Origin: Candidatus Falkowbacteria bacterium CG1_02_41_21
Lineage (GTDB): Bacteria; Patescibacteriota; Patescibacteriia; Patescibacteriales; UBA12465
Direction: 5' to 3'
Length of the DNA stretch: 7,818 nucleotides
NCBI GenBank assembly: GCA_001871235.1
Contig: MNUV01000007.1
Span: forward strand, 1-7,818
Shown: positions 1 through 5,545 of the stretch, piece after piece
Layout of the letters: every line of letters starts with the position of its first letter
Position numbering within the stretch: the stretch's first letter is position 1
Notes under the pieces: generated by a model
The model's input: only the letters and a program-made list of their open reading frames with translations
The model's database searches: none
What the model was told of the DNA's origin: nothing
Made by a program: the position numbers and the translations under genes

Positions 1-1
1 C

Positions 2-1048
2 AAGAAAATAAAATCACCCTATAAACAAAACCTGAGCCTAATTGATTTAAAAAAGAAATTATTAGCCGAACAAAATAAAAACACTAAGGCTAAATATAAA
101 ATTATTGGCCTCACTTTAGAAACCAGACCAGATTATATTAACGATGCCGAATTGTTAGAGATGCGTCAGTTGGGCGCGACCCGAGTAGAAATTGGCGTTC
201 AGGCTGTTGATGACCAAATCCTCAAACTAAATAATCGCGGTAGTGGTATTAAAGAAATAGCTCAAGCCACCAAACTATTAAAAGACTATGGCTTTAAAGT
301 CACCTATCACTTTATGCCCGCTCTCCCGGGTTCAACCCCAAAAAGAGATTTGGAGATGTTCAAAAAATTATTCTCCAACCAGAACTACCAGCCCGATCAA
401 ATCAAATTCTACCCCACAGTTGTCACTAAGGGCAGTTTGTTATACAGATGGTATAAGCAAGGCAAATACCAGCCCTACACCGATAAAGAACTGGAAGACC
501 TCATAGCCGATTGTAAGGCCATTGTGCCCCCATATGTCCGTATTATCCGACTAATCCGTGATATACCCAGAGAGTCCATTGTGGCCGGTAATTTGGTCAC
601 TAACCTCAGACAAGTCATGCAACAAAGAGGAGTCAAATGTAATTGCCTTCGCTGTCGCGAGATTAAGGACAAGCCCATGGACATCAAAAAAGCCAAGCTC
701 TCAATTATTGAATATCCCGCTTCAGACGGAAAGGAATATTTTTTGAGCTATAATAGCCCGGATCAAAAAGATCTCTACGGCTTCTGTCGTTTGAGACTGA
801 CAAATAACAGTAAAGTAGCTCCGGCGATTATTAGAGAGCTCCATGTCTACGGCCTATTGGTACCGGTGGGACATATTAAAAAAGTTCAACATAGCGGACT
901 GGGTAAAAAATTAATGAGAAAAGCCGAGAAGATTGCCCAGAAAAATAAAGCCAAAACCATCGCCGTCATCTCCGGCATCGGGGTCAGGGGATATTATCAG
1001 AAGCTCGGATACAAATTAAAAGATACCTATATGAAAAAAGCTCTGTAA
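2..1048 (+). CDS. elp3: Elp3-type tRNA uridine-34 radical SAM/GNAT enzyme (5' truncated)
   Basis: Elp3 enzymes use a radical SAM centre and acetyl-CoA to build the carboxymethyl-type modification on wobble uridine (U34) of tRNA in the cytoplasm. The frame is open from base 2 and runs 348 residues to a TAA; family members are roughly 450-550 residues, so the start and the iron-sulfur cysteine motif lie outside the window. Visible radical SAM barrel motifs are GLTLETRPDYI (about 107-139) and LGATRVEIGVQ (170-202). A Cys-rich segment CNCLRCRE at 638-661 is the linker motif typical of Elp3. The C-terminal GNAT domain shows YGFCRLR, the acetyl-CoA loop QHSGLG (887-904) and GVRGYYQKLGY near the end. 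Both domains look intact. A TTG at 152 could be taken for a start, but homology clearly continues upstream of it. Identification is firm; the in vivo tRNA product is inferred from the family. Confidence 0.93.
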   Translation, partial: KKIKSPYKQNLSLIDLKKKLLAEQNKNTKAKYKIIGLTLETRPDYINDAELLEMRQLGATRVEIGVQAVDDQILKLNNRGSGIKEIAQATKLLKDYGFKVTYHFMPALPGSTPKRDLEMFKKLFSNQNYQPDQIKFYPTVVTKGSLLYRWYKQGKYQPYTDKELEDLIADCKAIVPPYVRIIRLIRDIPRESIVAGNLVTNLRQVMQQRGVKCNCLRCREIKDKPMDIKKAKLSIIEYPASDGKEYFLSYNSPDQKDLYGFCRLRLTNNSKVAPAIIRELHVYGLLVPVGHIKKVQHSGLGKKLMRKAEKIAQKNKAKTIAVISGIGVRGYYQKLGYKLKDTYMKKAL

Positions 1049-1073
1049 TTAAACAGAGCTTTTGGTTTTTTTT
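1036..1073 (+). terminator. Rho-independent terminator of elp3
   Basis: A perfect 11-bp stem pairs 1036-1046 (AAAAGCTCTGT) with 1053-1063 (ACAGAGCTTTT) around a 6-nt loop. A T run follows at 1066-1073. The stem begins inside the last codons of elp3 and the stop codon straddles stem and loop, so coding sequence and terminator are fused. Confidence 0.85.
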
Positions 1074-1129
1074 GAAAATTAAGTGCAAAGGACTAAACTC
1101 TAAGGTCCAGAAGAACAAAAGAGCCGAGG

Positions 1130-1468
1130 TCAACTTGCAACGGCAGAAAAGCAATTCGCAGGGAAGCCGCTGACTAACCAGAGGCAGATCCAGATCCACT
1201 CGGAACCATTCCAGCGGAGGTAACGGACAAAAAGATTGCCACGGGAGTTGCGATAGATTGTTCCAAAGAAGAAGATATATTTTCCCTTCCATTCTTCTGG
1301 GATAAGGTCTGGATGAGCTAATAGACAATCAAGAACGTTGACATTTAAAACTCTTTGGCCTTCCAATTCCTGGCGCAATTCATCTCCCTTAATAGATCCT
1401 TTTAATTGTTTCTTGGACTGATAAAGAAAAATATTAGTGGGATTAAATTTGTGTTGCCTGTCTCCCAC
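1130..1468 (-). CDS. C-terminal part of a CPR-type hypothetical protein, probable DGR target domain
   Basis: The 112-residue frame starts at GTG (1466-1468), directly after the TAA of the upstream frame and in the same phase. It contains ELEGQRVLNVNVLDCLLAHP, then LIPEEWKGKYIFFFGTIYR, then a Trp-framed tail ending SAVAS. I recall this layout from many hypothetical proteins in CPR genomes (recollection, not a search). There the LIPEEWKGK...FFWGTIYR core precedes a highly variable Trp-rich tail ending near PAAVxAS, as in targets of diversity-generating retroelements. No function is known. In the family as I remember it, the region before the core joins directly to the sequence encoded at 1469-1660. 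This looks like the distal half of a gene split by a nonsense codon, possibly still translated by reinitiation at the GTG. No Shine-Dalgarno is visible before the GTG. Confidence 0.6.
   Translation of the reverse strand: MGDRQHKFNPTNIFLYQSKKQLKGSIKGDELRQELEGQRVLNVNVLDCLLAHPDLIPEEWKGKYIFFFGTIYRNSRGNLFVRYLRWNGSEWIWICLWLVSGFPANCFSAVAS
1133..1222 (-). other. Candidate DGR variable region
   Basis: Read on the - strand, the last 30 codons of the 1130-1468 frame form a Trp-spaced tail. Many of its variable codons have the form NNC: TCC, ATC, ATC, TGC, CTC, GTC, AGC, GGC, TTC. Such a set is expected if AAC, GAC or TAC codons of a template had their adenines randomised while the third-position C was kept. 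Fixed TGG codons separate them, and the segment ends GCC GTT GCA AGT TGA. No template repeat, reverse transcriptase or accessory gene is in the window, so this is inferred from codon pattern and remembered family resemblance. Confidence 0.42.
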
Positions 1469-1660
1469 TTAGTGTTCTTCAACAGTATATCCGTCTGGCA
1501 CAAATGGCGGTGCGGCGCAATCAATAATAATTTTGGCCGATGATTCTTCGGTGGTTTTCGGACCAAGAATATGTAACATTTTTTTCAGGGCGTATATTCT
1601 CATTTTTAGATAAATGATAACAAGCACTAAAATAGCAATAATAATAGATTCGGTAATCAT
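1469..1660 (-). CDS. N-terminal membrane-anchor part of the same hypothetical protein
   Basis: A 63-residue frame from ATG (1658-1660) to TAA (1469-1471). Residues about 3-18 form one hydrophobic segment (ESIIIAILVLVIIYLK), followed by basic residues KMRIYALKK, which by the positive-inside rule puts the rest in the cytoplasm. The remainder includes AKIIIDCAAPPFVPDGYTVEEH, which resembles the region before the LIPEEWK core in full-length CPR relatives, as far as I recall them. The TAA follows VEEH at once and the next codon is GTG, in phase with the downstream frame. If the TAA were a sense codon the two parts would give a protein of about 176 residues. I read it as a natural truncation or a split gene; a sequencing error is possible. 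Confidence 0.55.
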   Translation of the reverse strand: MITESIIIAILVLVIIYLKMRIYALKKMLHILGPKTTEESSAKIIIDCAAPPFVPDGYTVEEH

Positions 1661-1709
1661 GATGTGATATATTTAAAAGTTATTTTCAATGGACTATAAC
1701 GGACTGATA

Positions 1710-1738
1710 ATATTACAATAATATCTTATTTTAGTCAA
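1710..1738 (-). promoter_or_regulatory. Probable sigma70 promoter for the 1130-1660 gene
   Basis: On the - strand a -35 box TTGACT (1733-1738) is followed after 17 nt by TAATAT (1710-1715), about 50 bases before the ATG at 1660. The -35 matches consensus at 5 of 6 positions and the -10 at 4 of 6. It lies just after the fic terminator, where an independent promoter is expected. A direct repeat of the form GGACTnnnAn (1691-1700 and 1701-1710) overlaps the presumed start point. Confidence 0.4.
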
Positions 1739-1745
1739 TGATAAC

Positions 1746-1774
1746 AAAAAAGCCCCATATTCCAGGGTCTTTTT
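1746..1774 (-). terminator. Terminator downstream of fic (symmetrical)
   Basis: Stem AAAAAG/CTTTTT (1747-1752 with 1769-1774) plus CCC/GGG (1754-1756 with 1765-1767), with one internal C-T mismatch and an 8-nt loop. A-tract and T-tract on both sides make it usable from either strand. It starts 15 nt past the fic stop codon. It is nearly identical to the terminator at 2920-2949. Confidence 0.75.
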
Positions 1775-1789
1775 ATAATACCGCAATAT

Positions 1790-2854
1790 TTATTTTGTTC
1801 TCTTGTATCTGGTCGCCCGCCCCTCTCCCATCCGTTCTATTTTATTCATTTCCAATAATTTATTCAATATTTGAGTAATTGTTGGGACGGCAATTTTAAG
1901 ATCGTCTCGCAGGTTTTTGGGGGTAACAATATCACACTCATTAAAATAATCCCAAACGGCTAATTGTTTCGCGGACAATAAATTTTCTATTGATTTTTTG
2001 GACAATAGTCCGATAGCTAACTGGGTTTGCTTTAATAGAATATTTAAGAAGAATAATAGCCAAGGACTAATATCTTCTCGATCCATTTTCCAAGTTTTTT
2101 GCGATTTGTTTAAAGCCAAATAATATTCATCTTTATTATCTTCAATTAACTTTTCATGTGAGATATAAGGAATATATTCATAACCGCTTTGAAGTAATAA
2201 CAAATTGGTCAGTACGCGCGAGGTGCGGCCATTGCCATCTTGGAAAGGATGAATTGATAAAAATTCAAAGATAAAATTCCCAATAATAATCAGGGGGTGA
2301 ATTTCTTTCTGAGATAAGAGAGTCGAAGCGACCTCCAATAATTCATTCATTTCTTTCTTAACCAAATGAGGCGGAGTGGGGTCAAACAAAACACCGACCA
2401 AATTACCGCTGGCATCTTTGGCTTCTACCCGATTACTGCCAAATTTATACTCACCCCGATGGCGAATGTCTTTTTCTGAATATTTCAAAAGTTCACTGTG
2501 AAAATGCTTAATGGTGCTTTCGGATAACGCCAATGTTTTATAGGAATCAAAAACATTAGTTAACAGCTCGGCATAACCGGCCACTTCCTGTTCATCACGA
2601 GTTACTAATTTTTTTATTTTTAATCCTTTTAATAATTTTTCTACCTCTTCATCGGTCAATCGCGCACCTTCAATCCGAGTAGAGGCTCCAGATGAAGTAA
2701 CAATAACCGATCTTTTTAATAGACCCGAGACCTGAGGAGAGAAATTGGCTCCCATTTTCCATTGGCCTTTTAATTCATCAATTTGAGAAATAAGGCCATA
2801 TATCTTGTGAGTTGTAGTCGGATCAAACGCCAGTCTTTCAATAAATTTAGACAT
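1790..2854 (-). CDS. Fic family protein (AMP-transferase) with inhibitory helix and C-terminal winged helix
   Basis: Fic enzymes transfer AMP (sometimes other phosphate-containing groups) from a nucleotide to hydroxyl side chains of target proteins in the cytoplasm. The 354 residues show an N-terminal Fic_N-like helical region and, at S58-E62-G63 (STRIEG), the inhibitory motif [S/T]xxxE[G/N] of class II Fic proteins, whose Glu blocks the ATP gamma-phosphate. The complete active-site motif HPFQDGNGRTSR is at 202-213, with catalytic His202. A final domain from about 293 to 354 looks like a winged helix: LSAKQLAVWDYF, then TPKNLRDDLKIAVPTITQIL and a wing rich in Arg/Gly. Length and order match stand-alone Fic proteins of the SoFic type. 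ATG at 2854 fits a promoter 30 bases upstream. All key residues are present, so it should be active. It is flanked by terminators and transcribed alone; no small antitoxin gene is adjacent. The target is unknown. Confidence 0.92.
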   Translation of the reverse strand: MSKFIERLAFDPTTTHKIYGLISQIDELKGQWKMGANFSPQVSGLLKRSVIVTSSGASTRIEGARLTDEEVEKLLKGLKIKKLVTRDEQEVAGYAELLTNVFDSYKTLALSESTIKHFHSELLKYSEKDIRHRGEYKFGSNRVEAKDASGNLVGVLFDPTPPHLVKKEMNELLEVASTLLSQKEIHPLIIIGNFIFEFLSIHPFQDGNGRTSRVLTNLLLLQSGYEYIPYISHEKLIEDNKDEYYLALNKSQKTWKMDREDISPWLLFFLNILLKQTQLAIGLLSKKSIENLLSAKQLAVWDYFNECDIVTPKNLRDDLKIAVPTITQILNKLLEMNKIERMGEGRATRYKRTK

Positions 2855-2875
2855 ATTATTATCTTATATATTAAC

Positions 2876-2903
2876 TATATGTGATTATACGCGATTATAT
2901 GTG
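2876..2903 (-). promoter_or_regulatory. Candidate operator: direct repeats over the fic -10 box
   Basis: The octamer CACATATA (- strand) occurs at 2876-2883 and 2896-2903, exactly 20 bp apart, with the -10 box between them and a TATAATC repeat in the same stretch. Two-turn spacing over a perfect promoter suggests a repressor site. The Fic protein's own winged helix is a possible binder. This is inferred from pattern only; AT-rich DNA can give such repeats by chance. Confidence 0.3.
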
Positions 2904-2912
2904 GTTTGTCAA
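2884..2912 (-). promoter_or_regulatory. Perfect consensus sigma70 promoter of fic
   Basis: On the - strand TTGACA (2907-2912), a 17-nt spacer (2890-2906) and TATAAT (2884-2889) match consensus exactly. The expected start of transcription is near 2877, giving a leader of about 23 nt to the ATG at 2854. The leader has no clear Shine-Dalgarno sequence. Confidence 0.85.
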
Positions 2913-2919
2913 ATCAACT

Positions 2920-2949
2920 AAAAAAGCCCCGTATTTCAGGGGCTTTTTT
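2920..2949 (-). terminator. Terminator downstream of ppsA (symmetrical)
   Basis: A perfect 11-bp stem pairs AAAAAAGCCCC (2920-2930) with GGGGCTTTTTT (2939-2949) around an 8-nt loop, 11 nt after the ppsA stop codon. On the - strand it ends in a T run. It separates ppsA from the fic promoter at 2884-2912. Confidence 0.88.
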
Positions 2950-2960
2950 ATAACTCTCTA

Positions 2961-5339
2961 TTATCTTTTTACCTTCTTCTCTTTGGCCAAAACTGCTATT
3001 GTCGTCTTGATAACAGTATCGGGGATAAGGGAAATACTATCAATATTCCATTCTACTAATAATTCGGCAAAGTCCGGGAAATCACTCGGAGCCTGACCGC
3101 AAATACCAACTTTGCGACCGGTCCGTTTGGCGACAGTAATTAAATAATGAATCAGGGTTTTAACGGCCATATTCTTTTCATTAGAAATACCGGCCACATG
3201 CAGATTATCGCCCGAATCACGATCAATACCTAGAGTTAATTGAGTGAGATCATTAGAGCCAACAGAAAAACCATCAAAAATCTTGGCAAACTCTTCCGCT
3301 AGAATAATATTAGCCGGGATTTCGGCCATCACATAAACCTGCAAACCATTCACGCCGCGCTTCAAGCCGCAAGAGGCCATAATCTCCAAAACTTTTTGAC
3401 CCTCTTCCACGGTCCGACAGAACGGAACCATCACCTTGATATTAGTCAGGCCGAATTCATCCCGCACTCTCTTTAAGGCTTGGCATTCCAGTTTAAAAGC
3501 CGGTAGAAATTGCGGGCTATAGTAACGGTTAGCCCCGCGATAACCAATCATCGGGTTGGATTCAGTCGGTTCATAGGCGGCGCCTCCGATTAAGTTGGCA
3601 TATTCGTTAGATTTAAAATCGGACAAGCGAACAATAACATCCTTAGGATAAAAAGCGGCGCCGATCATAGCAACACCAGTCGCTAATTTATCCACAAAGA
3701 ATTGCGATTTGTTTTGATAGCCCTTGGTTAATTCGGCAATCTTCTTTTTGGCTACCTGATCTTTCAAGGTGTTAAAATTCATCAGAGCTAAAGGATGAGC
3801 TTTAATGGAATTGTTAATGATAAATTCCAAACGAGCCAGACCCACACCATCGTTAGGGATAAAGGAGGTGGCAAAAGCCATGTCCGGCTCAGCCACATTC
3901 ATCATAATCTTGGTCTTCGGTTTCTTTAAATTTTTGATATTAGTTTTTTCAATCTTGAAAGGAATAATACCATCATAGACAAAGCCTTGGTCACCCTCAG
4001 CGCAGGAAACGGTTATTTTCTGGCCATTTTTGACCTTGGAAGTGACATTATTAGTGCCCACAATACAAGGAATGCCCAGTTCGCGCGACACAATAGCCGC
4101 ATGGCAAGTCCGGCCGCCTTTGTCGGTGACAATGGCTCCGGCAATTTTCATGATCGGTTCCCAGTCAGGATCAGTCATGTCAGTCACCAGCACTTGACCG
4201 GGTTTAAAGTTAGAAATTTCTTTGACGTTAATAATTTTGTGGGCCACACCCGAACCGATCTTGTTTCCCACGGATTGGCCGGTCAAAATAACTTTCCCCA
4301 GTTTGGACAATTTATATTGTTCCACGATATTCAAATCTCTTAAACTCTGCACCGTCTCCGGACGAGCCTGGATAATATAAAGCTTATGATCATTTTCATC
4401 CAAGGCCCATTCCATATCCATCGGCTTCTTATAGTGCTCCTCTATCAACATCGCCCACTTGGCCAATTGTTTGGCCTGAGCATCGATGATTGATGGCTTG
4501 TCCTGATTGGCCGGAGACACCTTAATATTCTTAACTGGATTTTTCGGATCGGAGCTATAAATCATCTTCAGTTGTTTGTTGCCGATTTTGCGGGAGATAA
4601 TCGCGCCAGTCGGCTTGAAGTAAATGAACTCGTCGGGATTAACCGCGCCCTGCACAATGTTTTCTCCCAAGCCATAAATGGAGCTGACTAGCACCACATC
4701 CTTGAAACCGGACTCGGTATCAATGCTAAACATCACACCGGAGGCTTGCGAGTGAATCATTTTCTGTACACCAACTGACAAGGCGATTTTGAAATGATCA
4801 AAGCCTTTATCCACCCGATAGGAGATGGCACGGGCGGTGAATAAAGAAGCGATACATTTCCGGACGGCCAATAATAATTCTTTGTCGCCTTTAATATTTA
4901 AAAATGTTTCTTGCTGACCGGCGAAAGAAGCATCCGGTAAATCTTCGGCAGTAGCGCTGGATCTGACAGCCACCGCCAAATTTGGCGTTTTATAACTCTT
5001 ACTTAATTTCTGGTAAGAACTGATAATATTAGCTTCCAATTCCTTTGGCATCGGGGTGGAGACAATCAAGTCGCGCACCTCTTTAGCTTTTTTGGTTAAG
5101 CTAATGACATTCTTAGTATTTAAATCAGCCAAAATCTTTTTGATTTCTTTTTTGACGCCGCTGTCATCCAAAAAGCGCCGATAGGCCTCGGCAGTCGTAG
5201 CAAAACCATTGGGGACCAGCACTCCAACCTTGGATAAACGTTGATACATTTCTCCCAAAGAAGCATTTTTACCGCCGACGGAAGGGACATCTTTGATGGT
5301 CAATTCATTAAAAAAACGAACAAATTTTGGCTTCATCAT
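2961..5339 (-). CDS. ppsA: Phosphoenolpyruvate synthase (pyruvate, water dikinase)
   Basis: Converts pyruvate, ATP and water to phosphoenolpyruvate, AMP and phosphate, the entry step to gluconeogenesis in the cytoplasm. The 792 residues match the usual length (about 790-800). The N-terminal nucleotide-binding domain spans about 1-335, with SVGGKNASLGEM (20-31), AVRSSATAEDLPDASFAGQQ (124-143) and IIQARPET (322-329). The swivelling phosphohistidine domain has GGRTCHAAIVSRELGIP (408-424) with phosphorylated His413. The C-terminal PEP/pyruvate barrel has GVGLARLEFII (498-508), MIGYRGANRYY (597-607), VMVPFCRTVEEG (636-647), GFSVGSNDLTQLTLGIDRDS (690-709) and the catalytic Cys747 in GICGQAPSDF. No key residue is missing. 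The start is one of two consecutive ATGs (5337-5339, 5334-5336). It is transcribed alone, with its own terminator. Whether it runs towards PEP or, as proposed for some CPR bacteria, towards ATP and pyruvate cannot be told from sequence. Confidence 0.97.
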   Translation of the reverse strand: MMKPKFVRFFNELTIKDVPSVGGKNASLGEMYQRLSKVGVLVPNGFATTAEAYRRFLDDSGVKKEIKKILADLNTKNVISLTKKAKEVRDLIVSTPMPKELEANIISSYQKLSKSYKTPNLAVAVRSSATAEDLPDASFAGQQETFLNIKGDKELLLAVRKCIASLFTARAISYRVDKGFDHFKIALSVGVQKMIHSQASGVMFSIDTESGFKDVVLVSSIYGLGENIVQGAVNPDEFIYFKPTGAIISRKIGNKQLKMIYSSDPKNPVKNIKVSPANQDKPSIIDAQAKQLAKWAMLIEEHYKKPMDMEWALDENDHKLYIIQARPETVQSLRDLNIVEQYKLSKLGKVILTGQSVGNKIGSGVAHKIINVKEISNFKPGQVLVTDMTDPDWEPIMKIAGAIVTDKGGRTCHAAIVSRELGIPCIVGTNNVTSKVKNGQKITVSCAEGDQGFVYDGIIPFKIEKTNIKNLKKPKTKIMMNVAEPDMAFATSFIPNDGVGLARLEFIINNSIKAHPLALMNFNTLKDQVAKKKIAELTKGYQNKSQFFVDKLATGVAMIGAAFYPKDVIVRLSDFKSNEYANLIGGAAYEPTESNPMIGYRGANRYYSPQFLPAFKLECQALKRVRDEFGLTNIKVMVPFCRTVEEGQKVLEIMASCGLKRGVNGLQVYVMAEIPANIILAEEFAKIFDGFSVGSNDLTQLTLGIDRDSGDNLHVAGISNEKNMAVKTLIHYLITVAKRTGRKVGICGQAPSDFPDFAELLVEWNIDSISLIPDTVIKTTIAVLAKEKKVKR

Positions 5340-5340
5340 A

Positions 5341-5369
5341 TTGATTTTATTGGGTTACTAGTTTATAAT
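5341..5369 (+). promoter_or_regulatory. Promoter of tRNA-Leu
   Basis: TTGATT (5341-5346), a 17-nt spacer and a perfect TATAAT (5364-5369) put the start of transcription near 5376, about 20 nt before the mature tRNA. It lies within the ppsA leader and faces the ppsA promoter. Confidence 0.55.
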
Positions 5370-5381
5370 CTTGATAACCAT

Positions 5382-5390
5382 ATTATACCA
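5382..5390 (-). promoter_or_regulatory. Extended -10 promoter of ppsA
   Basis: On the - strand TGGTATAAT is an extended -10 element (TGn plus a perfect TATAAT at 5382-5387). The -35 is poor (TTCCAC, 5406-5411, inside the tRNA gene). The expected start is near 5375, leaving about 36 nt to the ATG at 5339. No Shine-Dalgarno is visible in that leader. Confidence 0.55.
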
Positions 5391-5396
5391 TAAAAA

Positions 5397-5480
5397 GCGG
5401 GCGTGGTGGAACTGGTAGACACGCATGCCTTAGGAGCATGTGCCATCGGCGTGAGGGTTCGAGTCCCTCCGCCCGCACCA
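5397..5480 (+). tRNA. tRNA-Leu, anticodon UAG, CCA encoded
   Basis: The acceptor stem is a perfect 7-bp GCGGGCG/CGCCCGC (5397-5403 with 5470-5476), followed by discriminator A and an encoded CCA (5478-5480). The anticodon stem CATGC/GCATG holds the loop CTTAGGA, giving anticodon UAG (5431-5433), which reads CUA and other CUN leucine codons. The long variable arm (TGCC...GGC) is typical of leucine tRNA. The T arm is GAGGG/CCCTC with loop TTCGAGT. All arms pair without mismatch in the stems checked. Confidence 0.97.
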
Positions 5481-5484
5481 AACA

Positions 5485-5514
5485 AAAAATAGGTTTCATC
5501 AAGGGCCTATTTTT
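5485..5514 (+). terminator. Terminator of tRNA-Leu
   Basis: A 9-bp stem AAAAATAGG (5485-5493) with CCTATTTTT (5506-5514), 12-nt loop, then more T-rich sequence. It begins 5 nt after the CCA end, so tRNA transcription should stop before lgt. Confidence 0.72.
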
Positions 5515-5530
5515 ATTTTCCCCCAAAATC

Positions 5531-5539
5531 TGGTATTAT
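5531..5539 (+). promoter_or_regulatory. Extended -10 promoter of lgt, suggesting a leaderless mRNA
   Basis: TGGTATTAT is an extended -10 (TGn plus TATTAT, 5534-5539). Seven bases downstream lies the A of the lgt ATG (5546), so the transcript would begin at or next to the start codon. The -35 region (5511-5516, TTTTAT) is poor. Confidence 0.45.
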
Positions 5540-5545
5540 TCTTAT

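Noticed and set aside
288..746. Open frames on both strands within elp3
   Set aside because: All overlap conserved elp3 coding sequence and lack recognisable motifs.
1090..1108. Short hairpin GGAC...GTCC downstream of the candidate variable region
   Set aside because: Only four to five pairs with a large loop; too weak to call the cruciform found after some DGR variable regions.
984..1328. 114-codon - strand frame overlapping the elp3 end and the 1130-1468 gene
   Set aside because: Reads in another frame through the variable tail and crosses the elp3 terminator. The stretch after the TGA might be an old frameshifted tail of the DGR-type protein, but this cannot be shown here.
1469..1471. 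Stop-codon recoding of TAA as a sense codon
   Set aside because: Known CPR code changes (Gracilibacteria, Absconditabacteria) recode UGA to glycine, not UAA, and TAA ends elp3, fic and ppsA here.
1790..2854. Fic gene as half of a Doc/Phd or FicT/FicA toxin-antitoxin pair
   Set aside because: No small antitoxin gene is adjacent, and the inhibitory motif is built into the same protein (residues 58-63).
2881..3096. 71-codon + strand frame
   Set aside because: Covers the fic promoter, the ppsA terminator and the antisense of the ppsA C-terminus.
3987..4343. 118-codon open frame on the + strand inside ppsA
   Set aside because: Antisense to the conserved mobile and linker region of ppsA; its protein shows no domain-like pattern.
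5438..5545. Upstream extension of the lgt reading frame
   Set aside because: It runs through the 3' half of tRNA-Leu and its terminator; family proteins begin at the ATG at 5546.
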